Of a stretch of DNA of 33,704 nt, positions 1-7,240 are shown in pieces; the first letter of the stretch is position 1; every line of letters starts with the position of its first letter. The stretch is from Betaproteobacteria bacterium (GTDB lineage: Bacteria > Pseudomonadota > Gammaproteobacteria > Burkholderiales > SG8-41), in contig CANJQI010000043.1 in NCBI GenBank assembly GCA_947476215.1, positions 1 to 33,704 of the forward strand. The letters run 5' to 3'. Both the position numbers and the translations under genes were made by a program. Under the pieces are notes generated by a model that was not told the origin of the DNA, did no database searches, and was given only the letters and a program-made list of their open reading frames with translations.

Positions 1-1
1 T

Positions 2-416
2 CCCGAACATCTGCGCCGCATCCGATTCAAGGATCCCGACACTGGCAAGACACTCGTGTTCCTCACAAACAACTTCACCTTTCCGGCAGCCACCATCTGC
101 GCGCTCTACAAGGCACGCTGGCAAGTGGAGCTGTTCTTCAAGTGGATCAAGCAGCATCTGCGTATCAAAAAGTTCTATGGCAATTCAGAGAATGCAGTGA
201 ATCCGCAAATCTGGATCGCCGTATCGGTCTATGTCCTCGTCGCTATTGTCAAGAAGCGTCTCAATCTGAATGCCTCACTTTACACATTGCACATTGCTGC
301 AGATATTGTCGGTCACCCTGTTCGAGAAAATGCCCTTGCAGCAAGCAATTTCAGATAGCGAACACAAAATTCTCGATCCCATGCCATGCAACCAACTGAA
401 TCTATTCACGTATTGA
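2..416 (+). pseudogene. IS4-family transposase, C-terminal part, frameshifted
   Basis: The frame is open from the left edge of the window and encodes the end of an IS4-family DDE transposase. The family's Y-(2)-R-(3)-E-(6)-K signature is visible as YKARWQVELFFKWIKQ, followed by the usual SENAV...QIWIAVSVYVLVAIVKKRL stretch. After SLYTL the reading frame jumps. In-frame translation ends at 358, but the expected family continuation (LQILSVTLFEKMPLQQAIS) is found in the +1 frame and runs to a stop at 414-416. The cause is visible: the 7-mer CACATTG is present twice in tandem at 283-296, and removing one copy restores one frame. The N-terminal part, including the first catalytic Asp residues, lies outside the window. 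The protein is very likely inactive or altered at its C-terminus. Confidence 0.85.
283..296 (+). repeat. 7-bp tandem duplication that breaks the transposase frame
   Basis: CACATTGCACATTG is two perfect adjacent copies of a heptamer. It lies exactly where the transposase reading frame changes, so it reads as a recent slippage or repair duplication (+7 nt = +1 frame). Confidence 0.8.
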
Positions 417-769
417 CCGGACAGTAGTGATCTGCTTTATCAAACTGTGCGGTTGCGATGATTGTGGAACAACGCGCATGACGTGCATATTGTGATTGTA
501 GTGGGTGGGTGACGCTGAGCGTCAATAATTGCCGTGTACGGGGGGCGAGACTAATATATTGCCCTGCAGCATTAGTGGGCGTTGAGCTGCGCTGCGCCCG
601 TATTTGCAGTGATTTCTTCGTTGTTCCATATGGTGGTCGGCTCAAATCGATTGTACCGCTGCAGATTTCTCGAATTTTGTCGTTATTCGTAAGTGCTATC
701 AGTAAGTGAGGTAGGCTGATTCTTTATTATTCATTGAATTACAAAGGAGTATTGCCATTAGTCCAAGTA
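417..769. other. Intergenic region between the IS remnant and pilA, no gene seen
   Basis: No convincing coding sequence is present; short open frames here have no start signal or recognisable product. The sequence just after 416 (accggacagtagtg) may be the right end of the IS4 element, but the other end is outside the window and no inverted repeat can be matched. A short inverted repeat, GACGC-TGA-GCGTC, is centred near 516. The 3' part (about 715-770) is AT-rich, as expected for the region upstream of an activator-dependent sigma-54 promoter, but no specific PilR site can be claimed. Confidence 0.5.
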
Positions 770-785
770 TGGTACGAATATTGCC
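770..785 (+). promoter_or_regulatory. Sigma-54 (-24/-12) promoter of pilA
   Basis: TGGTACGAATATTGCC matches the RpoN consensus TGGCACG-N4-TTGC, with the invariant GG and GC separated by exactly 10 bases. It lies 70-85 bases before the pilin ATG, which implies a start near 796 and a leader of about 60 nt. Pilin genes of this type are classically RpoN/PilR dependent (established knowledge). Confidence 0.8.
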
Positions 786-854
786 TCGCATTCGTTGCGA
801 GATTATCCAATAGTTATTGTTATGTAGTTCATGTAATTTTTATAGGAGACTTTA

Positions 855-1271
855 ATGAAGCGTATTCAGCGGGGTTTTACTCTAATTGAATTGATGATAG
901 TGGTGGCAATTATCGGCATTCTGGCGGCAGTTGCATTGCCTGCATACCAAGACTACACGATACGCGCACGTGTGACGGAGTTGGTGCTGGCGGCGAGTGG
1001 CTTCAAAACCACGATTTCCGAAAAAATGAACAATGATGGAACGTTGGCCAGTGCCGGCTCAGGCTTGACCGTTGCAACCGGTGGGCGAGTTACAAGCGGC
1101 TCAGTAGACATTACGGGTACCATTCAGGTCGGTGGAACAGCAACCTCGGTTGGAACGGTAGTCACGGTTTTCCTGTCACCGAGCATGTCGGGTGGTCGTG
1201 TCGTCTGGGCTTGCAGCACGAGCGCCAATTCGGCAATGTGGAAATACGTTCCGGCGGAGTGTCGGCATTAG
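855..1271 (+). CDS. pilA: Type IV pilin, major-pilin-like (PilA/PilE)
   Basis: This is a 138-residue prepilin. A seven-residue basic leader (MKRIQRG) is cut by PilD before Phe8, giving the canonical mature start [28 protein letters not shown] with the conserved Glu5. The first ~30 residues form the hydrophobic assembly helix. The C-terminus has the two-cysteine loop typical of Neisseria/Pseudomonas-type pilins (WACSTS...YVPAECRH). The globular part is rich in Gly, Ser, Thr and Val. The ATG is supported by AGGAG at 844-848 and by the sigma-54 promoter at 770-785, and a terminator follows at 1300-1330. A second, related pilin gene lies directly downstream. The product is expected to polymerise into type IV pili for twitching, adhesion or DNA uptake. 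Confidence 0.93.
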   Translation: MKRIQRGFTLIELMIVVAIIGILAAVALPAYQDYTIRARVTELVLAASGFKTTISEKMNNDGTLASAGSGLTVATGGRVTSGSVDITGTIQVGGTATSVGTVVTVFLSPSMSGGRVVWACSTSANSAMWKYVPAECRH

Positions 1272-1299
1272 TATTACGTAGCGGATCCGCGGATTGAAG

Positions 1300-1330
1300 A
1301 ACCCCTCCTTTGGAGGGGTTTTTCTTTCTT
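1300..1330 (+). terminator. Rho-independent terminator after the first pilin gene
   Basis: AACCCCTCC-TTT-GGAGGGGTT is a perfect 9-bp stem with a 3-nt loop, followed by a T-rich run (TTTTTCTTTCTT). It starts 28 bases after the pilin stop and would separate the two pilin genes. Confidence 0.9.
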
Positions 1331-1368
1331 TACGAGGGTTTAGTCCCGCCCGTTATCAGACGTATTAA

Positions 1369-1385
1369 TTGCTTGCTCGAAGCAA
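1369..1385 (+). other. Short hairpin just before the second pilin start
   Basis: TTGCTT-GCTCG-AAGCAA forms a 6-bp stem ending 6 bases before the TTG at 1392 and 21 before the GTG at 1407. It lies where a ribosome binding site would be expected, and no good Shine-Dalgarno is visible there. Confidence 0.35.
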
Positions 1386-1406
1386 ACTGTATTGCGAGAA
1401 ACCGCT

Positions 1407-1826
1407 GTGGGAAAACGAATTGCTACGGGCTTTACTCTGATCGAAATGATGATAGTGGTTGCGATCATTGGCATACTAGCGGCGATTGCACTGCCTGCAT
1501 ATCAGGATTACACCATACGCTCGCGTGTCGCTGAATTGGTCCTGGCAGCGACCAGCGCCAAAACCTCCGTGTCGGAGAAAGTGTTTAACGACGCGACTTT
1601 GGCAAGCGCCGGCTTTGGCATGACCATAACAACCGGCGGTAGGGTCACCGGCGGTTCTGTAGCCGACACGGGAACTGTCACGATCGTGGGCTCCACTGTT
1701 TCAGTTGGCACGGCAATATCCGTCGTACTTTCGCCGAGTATAGGAACCGGCAAGATACTATGGGTATGTGGCACCAATGGAGATACGAATCAGTGGAAAT
1801 ATGTGCCGGCCGAATGTCGGCATTAG
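1407..1826 (+). CDS. Second type IV pilin, tandem paralogue
   Basis: A type IVa prepilin of about 139 residues with leader MGKRIATG and mature N-terminus [28 protein letters not shown]. The C-terminal two-cysteine loop ends in the same [10 protein letters not shown] as the upstream pilin, so the pair are recent tandem paralogues. I chose the GTG at 1407 because it gives a leader of normal length; a TTG at 1392 would add five residues. Neither start has a convincing ribosome binding site. No sigma-54 promoter is visible between this gene and the upstream terminator. Expression may depend on readthrough or another promoter, or this copy may be a weakly expressed minor pilin or a donor for antigenic variation. 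These are inferences. Confidence 0.85.
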   Translation: MGKRIATGFTLIEMMIVVAIIGILAAIALPAYQDYTIRSRVAELVLAATSAKTSVSEKVFNDATLASAGFGMTITTGGRVTGGSVADTGTVTIVGSTVSVGTAISVVLSPSIGTGKILWVCGTNGDTNQWKYVPAECRH

Positions 1827-1986
1827 AATTACTTTGTACCTCCGAATTACTTAACGTCGCAAGGTTGTAGCCGCACTAAAGGGGGCGTACTGCATTTGGC
1901 AGCCTGCAAATCGCCATGGTTAAGCAACCTAAAGGCATTCGGCTCCCCGCATCCGCGACATCCCCTCGGCACTGTCGGGAGTGTCT

Positions 1987-3702
1987 TTAGTTGATGCCCG
2001 GGTTTCCGCTAACGCCAGACAGTTTTGGAAGATTAAGCTTGGGTGATCGAAGAACTTTATTAGCGCGCAGGTATTCGCTTACCACGTCCCATATCGGTGG
2101 TCCGGAAACATTCTCCGTTACTGAGGCCCACCCAGCAACCTTGTAACGTTTGTCAGCGAGGATAGGCTTACCCCGCAAATACATATTGCTGATACGATGG
2201 CCGGTCCGGCGCGTTGGGTCACAAGTGTACTGTAAACCCCCTACCCGCACCATGTCACCACCCTGCTGCCGGTAAGGGTCAGGATTGAAGAGATTGTCGC
2301 AAACGTCTTCCAGTATCATCTTCATGGATTCACCGGACAGGTTCGTAACTGTTGTGGATGGATAGGTTATCGCGGTCTGAGCCATTACATCCTCAAACGT
2401 AATGATTTGGTTTGGCAATAACGTGGTTCCCCATCGAAAACCCGGTGAAAACACAATTTCTGCGTCCGTGACCTCCATAAGGGCGTCGAGTATCAACTGG
2501 TCGAAGGTACCATTGAAATTGCCACGACGATATAGAAGGCCTTCACTAACGGCAAGTTTTTCGGAAAGCCGCGTTTCATACGGTGCACGGATATCCCGGA
2601 TCAACCGCACCATTTCAGGGTCGGGTTCAAGTAAATTCGCGAAGACAGGTAACAACTGATAGCGATATCCGGACACTCGACTGTTCGAAATGTGGAGGTC
2701 CAAAACCGCGAGAAATTTTCCATTGCATCCGGCATTGGTCACTAGCGTTGTTCCGCTGCTGTTTCTGACGACTATCGGTTGGGGAATCGCATCGTGAGTA
2801 TGGCCGCCCAATATCGCGTCTATGCCTGTTAGCCGGCTCGCAAGCTTCACGTCGATGTCCGCGCCGTTATGCGAAAGCAGTATTACCGCATTGGCACCCT
2901 TACGTCGAGCGTCGTTAACCGTGTTTTGCAGGTTTTCTTCCTGTATGCCAAACGTCCAATCGGGTACAAAGTGGCGCGGGTTGGCGATCGGAGTATACGG
3001 ATATGCCTGCCCAATCACGGCCACTGGTATACCCCTGATTTCGCGCATAACCCAGGGTGTAAATACCGGATCACCAAAGTCCGAAGTCTTGATGTTCTGT
3101 GCCAGGAACTCAATTTTCCCGCGCAGTGTACCGTCGACAAGTTCTTTTACGCGTGCGGCGCCGAGCGTAAACTCCCAGTGGCCTGTCATGATATCGACGC
3201 CGAGCAGTTGCGCGGCCTGAACCATATCCGCCCCCTTCGTCCACAGCGCAGTCGCGGAACCCTGCCAGCTATCGCCGCCGTCGAGCAGCAGCGCGCCAGG
3301 CCGCTGCTCGCGAATGTACTTTACCAGCGTCGCCAGGTGCGCAAATCCACCCATCGCACCGAACGTAAATGCAGCCTGTTCGTAGTCCAGATGCGTATGG
3401 GCATGGGCAAGACGTGTTCCAGTTTTGATGCCGAACGCGCTAAGCAACTTGGCGCCCACCAGGTGTGGTGGTCGACCAGCCATGTTGCCGATGCCTAAAT
3501 TCGTATCGGGCTCCCGAAAGTAGTTTGGCATCAGTTGAGCGTGAACATCCGTAAAGTGCATCAGCGTCACGCCATTGCCCAGTTGGCCTATGTCGTATAT
3601 ATGGTCAGTGTTGCCCAAAGTGTTTGCGCTCGTGGTCAATGGGAATCCACTCGCAACGGAAACGGCGAGCGTGTGCAGGAACTCGCGTCGTGAAATAGCC
3701 AT
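1987..3702 (-). CDS. soxB: SoxB, thiosulfohydrolase (S-sulfosulfanyl-L-cysteine sulfohydrolase)
   Basis: A 571-residue periplasmic di-manganese enzyme that hydrolytically releases sulfate from thiosulfate bound to the SoxYZ carrier. The N-terminus has a Tat signal (SRREFLH, residues 4-10) and a hydrophobic stretch ending near ANT. Metallophosphoesterase motifs appear in order: FTDVHAQ (50-56), DGGDSW (141-146), GHWEFT (174-179), LSHNG (276-280) and GGHTHD (299-304). The C-terminal 5'-nucleotidase-like domain follows. Length is normal for SoxB. It is the last gene of the minus-strand sox cluster. Its ATG lies nine bases after the stop of the LysRS-like gene and has no clear Shine-Dalgarno, which suggests translational coupling. 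Confidence 0.95.
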   Translation of the reverse strand: MAISRREFLHTLAVSVASGFPLTTSANTLGNTDHIYDIGQLGNGVTLMHFTDVHAQLMPNYFREPDTNLGIGNMAGRPPHLVGAKLLSAFGIKTGTRLAHAHTHLDYEQAAFTFGAMGGFAHLATLVKYIREQRPGALLLDGGDSWQGSATALWTKGADMVQAAQLLGVDIMTGHWEFTLGAARVKELVDGTLRGKIEFLAQNIKTSDFGDPVFTPWVMREIRGIPVAVIGQAYPYTPIANPRHFVPDWTFGIQEENLQNTVNDARRKGANAVILLSHNGADIDVKLASRLTGIDAILGGHTHDAIPQPIVVRNSSGTTLVTNAGCNGKFLAVLDLHISNSRVSGYRYQLLPVFANLLEPDPEMVRLIRDIRAPYETRLSEKLAVSEGLLYRRGNFNGTFDQLILDALMEVTDAEIVFSPGFRWGTTLLPNQIITFEDVMAQTAITYPSTTVTNLSGESMKMILEDVCDNLFNPDPYRQQGGDMVRVGGLQYTCDPTRRTGHRISNMYLRGKPILADKRYKVAGWASVTENVSGPPIWDVVSEYLRANKVLRSPKLNLPKLSGVSGNPGIN

Positions 3703-3711
3703 CAGACTGGT

Positions 3712-5235
3712 TCAACCGTTCGCCGGCACGCGGCGTGCTTCAGGGTGTGGGAAAAGTATCGTCTCTCTGGGTGTAGGGGTGTCGGTCAAAAACATGACGA
3801 GTCGATCCACCGCAATGGTGGCGGTGGCTGCCGGTGGCAAGCCGTGTTCCAGTGCTCGGACGTAGTCGCTATCCCAAGGCGCGGTTTCCACACCATGGTT
3901 ATCTTCCGTGCTTGACAACTCCTCCCAAAAACGCATCGCCTGGTCTTCCGAATCATTTAATGTGGAAAATCCGCTGGCGATTTCGATTCCGCCTAGGTAG
4001 AGACTGAAGTATTCCGTATAGTTGGAGTCCTTTTCACTGCGGCGTGCGAATGGTGTGAACTCGACTGGAAAATGAAAGACAAACGTGGGATCGGCCAACT
4101 GCGAAATAATAGTTTTCCGGAATAATTCAAACTGTAGCGCGCCAATACCGTCTTGAATTCGAAATGTCGCGCTGTGCGCTTTCAGTTTTGCGATCAGAAC
4201 ATCGCGATTAAATATGGACTCTTCGTCGATATCAGGAAAATACTGCAGTATGGCACTTCCGATTGTGTGCAGGCCGTAGGGTTGGTCGAAATCAATATCT
4301 CGTGTCGGAGTACAAATCTTCGAGGTGCCGAGCGTGGTCCGGGTGACCTCCCGAATAAGTTTTTCGATGACTTGCATCACATAATAATGGTTGCGATAGG
4401 CTGTGCAAAATGTGAATGTCGTAAACTCCGGATTGTGCGGAGATGGGCGGCTGTCATTTCGAAAGTCGCGGTTAATTTCGAAAACTTGTTCAAGTCCTCC
4501 TACCAGAAGCCGATTTAAATATTGATCGCGCGCCCCACATAGCCTAACTTCCATTCCGGTCGCATTGTGATGCGTAAGAAACAAATTTGGCTGTGTGGTG
4601 GCAGTCAAACGATTGAGAAATGGGGTCTCGACTTCAAGATACTTGCGTTTCACGAAAAACGCGCGCATCGCCTGAATGATGCGCGAGCGCAACACGAATC
4701 TGAGGCGCATATCTTCGTTGGTAATCAGTTCCACAATACGTTCCCGGCGGGGTAACTCTTGGATGTTCGGTTCTGCTTGTCGCACAGGAATCGGTCGCAG
4801 TGCTTTGGTAAGTAAAATTACGCGTTTGACCCGTACCATTAATTCTTGGGCCTGCGACTTAAAAAGCACACCTTCAATGCCTATGATATCGCCAATGTCA
4901 TATTCTTTGAATTCGATGTGTTGTGCGCTGCCAGGATAGTAATCGGTAAGGTACAGAATTATGTAGCCACTCATGTCCTGTACGGCGCCAACTGTTGCTT
5001 TTCCCATCGGGCGCTTGAGCATCAAGCGCCCCGCGATCTTAACTACGACAGGGTTCAGATCAAGGTGGTCGCGGCCGCTGTCCTCGTATTTGAAATGCAA
5101 ATCGCCAGCGAGATTCGAGCGGAAAAAAGAATTCGGAAATGCCCCTCCTTTTTTGCGCCAAACCTTCAGTTTAGTGCGCCGTTCAGCAAGAATTTGGCCT
5201 TCATCGGGCACCGGTGTGGCAGTAGATTCGCTCAT
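3712..5235 (-). CDS. Class II lysyl-tRNA synthetase paralogue with altered active site, in the sox operon
   Basis: A 507-residue protein with full LysRS architecture: an N-terminal OB-fold anticodon-binding-like domain (about 65-145) and a class II catalytic core (about 165-500). Family landmarks are clear: LTKALRP (142-148), EVETP (201-205), THHN (221-224), FEINRDFRN (252-260), HNPEFT (267-272) and DRLVMFLTD (477-485). ATP-contact residues equivalent to E. coli Arg262, His270 and Arg480 are kept (Arg259, His267, Arg478). Lysine-recognition residues are not: Glu240 becomes Asp237, Glu278 becomes Thr275, Tyr280 becomes Cys277, Asn424 becomes Ser421 and Glu428 becomes Thr425. The three glycines of motif 3 become Thr471, Thr473 and Ala475. 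E. coli positions are aligned by eye from memory. Between soxXA and soxB, it is unlikely to be the housekeeping LysRS. It is longer than EpmA, which lacks the OB domain. Function is unknown. Confidence 0.8.
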   Translation of the reverse strand: MSESTATPVPDEGQILAERRTKLKVWRKKGGAFPNSFFRSNLAGDLHFKYEDSGRDHLDLNPVVVKIAGRLMLKRPMGKATVGAVQDMSGYIILYLTDYYPGSAQHIEFKEYDIGDIIGIEGVLFKSQAQELMVRVKRVILLTKALRPIPVRQAEPNIQELPRRERIVELITNEDMRLRFVLRSRIIQAMRAFFVKRKYLEVETPFLNRLTATTQPNLFLTHHNATGMEVRLCGARDQYLNRLLVGGLEQVFEINRDFRNDSRPSPHNPEFTTFTFCTAYRNHYYVMQVIEKLIREVTRTTLGTSKICTPTRDIDFDQPYGLHTIGSAILQYFPDIDEESIFNRDVLIAKLKAHSATFRIQDGIGALQFELFRKTIISQLADPTFVFHFPVEFTPFARRSEKDSNYTEYFSLYLGGIEIASGFSTLNDSEDQAMRFWEELSSTEDNHGVETAPWDSDYVRALEHGLPPAATATIAVDRLVMFLTDTPTPRETILFPHPEARRVPANG

Positions 5236-5530
5236 GAGCCGCTAGGATGCTTTTGCGTTAGGTAGAACGTTGATGAGTAAGAACGTAAAAGTGAATGGCA
5301 GCTACATAATTTTGTTTCAGGTGAACTTCACGGCCAAAATATCCAACGGATGATCCGGATGTTGCCTTACTAACAGAACAATACCCCGATGTTCACCGGC
5401 AGCGTCGGAGGACTACCTGCCTATACTTTGCGCAAGTGTGCCCAGCATTTGACTGGGTCGATTTCAGTGCCCGATGCTGGTTTGATACCAGTATCTCATC
5501 GTCGGCAAACTCTGAAATTTCAGCTGAACC
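5236..5530 (-). other. Non-coding gap inside the sox cluster, with two small hairpins
   Basis: About 295 bases separate the soxXA stop from the LysRS-like start, an unusual gap in an otherwise tight operon. No open frame of useful length or similarity to a sox gene was seen on either strand. Two hairpins are visible: 5473-5495 (CTGGT/ACCAG plus three outer pairs) and 5441-5457 (CCCAG/CTGGG). A perfect 12-bp palindrome, CTGAAATTTCAG, lies at about 5511-5522. There is no T-run, so an intrinsic terminator is not supported. The gap may hold an internal promoter or an mRNA processing site. Confidence 0.45.
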
Positions 5531-6832
5531 TTAGTGCCTGATGCCGGGCGAATTAACCTTTTCGCCCTTATTAATTGCGGCCAGCGCCAATTCGATGTCT
5601 CCGTATTGCCTGGCGTCAGGCGGCAACTCGTTTGCCCTGACCGAGACATTACACCATTGGAAACGCTTGCGTATGTCCCAAATGTCGCCGCGGCTGGTTC
5701 GCCAGGTCGGAAAGTGTGCGACGGTGCCCTTGAATTCAACCAGGTACTGGCCGCGCGCCCACTTGTTTGCATGGCGCTCCTTGGTGTGGCAGTCAACACA
5801 GGCCATGTTGAGTTGTCCCAGTTTGCGTTGCATCAGATCTTGCCCGCGTTTCACCGCGAGTTTCGCTTCTGCATTGGACAGATCTGGATTTATGGGGGTG
5901 CCGTTGGCGATGTTATGGAGAAATATGGACAATCCAATGTTGTCGTCGCTCTGCATAAGTATTTCTTCGCCGGTGGTTGCGCGTGCGTGCCGTGTAATGA
6001 ATTCTTCAACGCCCAGCACCTTATCCAGTCGCGGTTCAAATTTGGGCATGCGCCCCGCCCACGTTTTAAAGGCAGTTTCGGGACTGGCATGGCACGATGC
6101 ACAGGATTTTCCGTTGGCACCAAGTCGATTAAACGCAGATTTACCGCGGTCCAGTGCGAAAAACGCCGGATTGTCGGTCGCATCGAGGTTGTCTCGGGTG
6201 TCCTTCGGTGGGGTACGTGTTGCAGGATTGTCCTGCGGATCTCTGAATACGTGAGGTTCCTTGAGCGTTTTCAGAAATGCAACAACGTCCCTGACCTCGG
6301 GAATGTTCATGATTTTGTGGGCGCCCCAAGGCGGCATGATGGAGGTCTTATTCAGTTTACGCGGGTCGTAGACGTAGTCGAACAGCCAGTCGTCGCTGCG
6401 CGTTGCCCCGACGGTCGACAAATCCGGACCGATATTGCCGGGCTGCGGCGGAGTATCCTTGCCCAGCACGTGGCATGAAACGCAACTGCCGCCGCGTGCG
6501 CGGTCAAAGGCGAGTTGACGTCCTTTGGCTGGGTCGCCTTCGATAGGTGTTGCGTATCTCAGGGATCCACCGTCCGTGGGGGGCGCGATTGCGGCGAGTG
6601 TACTAAACGAACTCCAGTCCGTCTGCGGCCAAGTCGATCCCTGTGAGTCTACTTTGTAACGCTGCCAAGGTTGCGCCGATGCGGGTTTCTTCACTTCCAG
6701 GGGGGCAATCTTGCTAGGTGCCATGCCGGGTGCGTTTTTTCCTGATACATGAACAGTTTGCGCGTTTGCTGTCGAAATTGACAGTGCGTATCCTATTGCG
6801 ATGAAACAAACTGCCCGGGCGCTTGCTGGCAT
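5531..6832 (-). CDS. soxXA: SoxX-SoxA fusion, c-type cytochrome (L-cysteine S-thiosulfotransferase)
   Basis: A 433-residue exported multihaem protein that joins both SoxAX subunits in one chain. After a Sec signal peptide ending near STANA (20-24), residues about 95-190 form a SoxX-like class I cytochrome: haem site CVSCH (117-121) and axial Met166 in TSIMPPWG. Residues about 220-425 form a diheme SoxA: CASCH (244-248), CVDCH (345-349) and the catalytic Cys394 in RFQWCNVSVRA. SoxAX oxidatively couples thiosulfate to the SoxYZ cysteine. Where SoxA normally has a Cys ligand to its first haem (INRC-type motif), this protein has His282 (ITRH). No separate soxX is found in the window, consistent with a true fusion. 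The gene follows soxZ in the same direction. Confidence 0.88.
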   Translation of the reverse strand: MPASARAVCFIAIGYALSISTANAQTVHVSGKNAPGMAPSKIAPLEVKKPASAQPWQRYKVDSQGSTWPQTDWSSFSTLAAIAPPTDGGSLRYATPIEGDPAKGRQLAFDRARGGSCVSCHVLGKDTPPQPGNIGPDLSTVGATRSDDWLFDYVYDPRKLNKTSIMPPWGAHKIMNIPEVRDVVAFLKTLKEPHVFRDPQDNPATRTPPKDTRDNLDATDNPAFFALDRGKSAFNRLGANGKSCASCHASPETAFKTWAGRMPKFEPRLDKVLGVEEFITRHARATTGEEILMQSDDNIGLSIFLHNIANGTPINPDLSNAEAKLAVKRGQDLMQRKLGQLNMACVDCHTKERHANKWARGQYLVEFKGTVAHFPTWRTSRGDIWDIRKRFQWCNVSVRANELPPDARQYGDIELALAAINKGEKVNSPGIRH

Positions 6833-6877
6833 GAGTAAACTGCTTAAGTTTGATGGTTTACGGTTTGGAAGCGCCGG

Positions 6878-7192
6878 TCATGCGACGACAGTCGTGTCTA
6901 TGCTGCCCTTGTCGCCCTGCGTGTCTACCCAGTTTACAGTAATCTTGTCGCCGGCCTTTGCGCCTCGAACGCGAAATCCAAGAAATGGATTTCGCGATAT
7001 TGCCTGACTCCACTGAGCGTCGAGCACCGTTTTGCCGTTGTGGATCGCGGTTACACTCTGAATGAAGTGCACCGGCACCAGGTCACCTTTTTCATTCTTG
7101 CGTTGGCCGGTTTCCATGGGATGGCTCATCAGCACCTTGACATCGGCAGCGTTGTTTTCCATCTTGGCGCGAATTCTCATCGGTTCTGCCAT
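6878..7192 (-). CDS. soxZ: SoxZ, thiosulfate oxidation carrier subunit
   Basis: A 104-residue immunoglobulin-like protein beginning MAEPMRIRAK, with the family hallmark MSHPMETGQRK near residue 22 and a C-terminal NPFLGFRV segment. It has no signal peptide, as expected, because SoxZ is exported bound to the Tat substrate SoxY. SoxYZ is the periplasmic carrier that holds sulfur intermediates during thiosulfate oxidation. It lies 48 bases after soxY and 45 before soxXA, in one apparent transcription unit. Confidence 0.95.
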   Translation of the reverse strand: MAEPMRIRAKMENNAADVKVLMSHPMETGQRKNEKGDLVPVHFIQSVTAIHNGKTVLDAQWSQAISRNPFLGFRVRGAKAGDKITVNWVDTQGDKGSIDTTVVA

Positions 7193-7240
7193 CTGTATCT
7201 CCTTGCAATTCGGGAATGCCTAGGGGGACCTTGCAGCAGT

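Noticed and set aside
1843-1986. Terminator after the second pilin gene
   Set aside because: Only weak partial stems (ATTTG/CAAAT and similar) and no T-run were found.
2869-3498. 209-aa plus-strand frame over soxB
   Set aside because: It is antisense to an intact soxB with all metal-binding motifs; no start signal or recognisable domain.
3712-5235. Simple annotation as housekeeping lysS
   Set aside because: Most lysine-recognition residues and the motif 3 glycines are changed, and the gene lies inside the sox operon with tight spacing to soxB.
3712-5235. Annotation as EpmA (EF-P lysyltransferase)
   Set aside because: EpmA lacks the N-terminal OB domain; this protein keeps it and has full LysRS length.
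5534-6478. Long open frame (314 aa) on the plus strand over the SoxXA gene
   Set aside because: It is antisense to a clear multihaem SoxXA gene, has no family similarity, and shows odd Cys/Arg/His composition.
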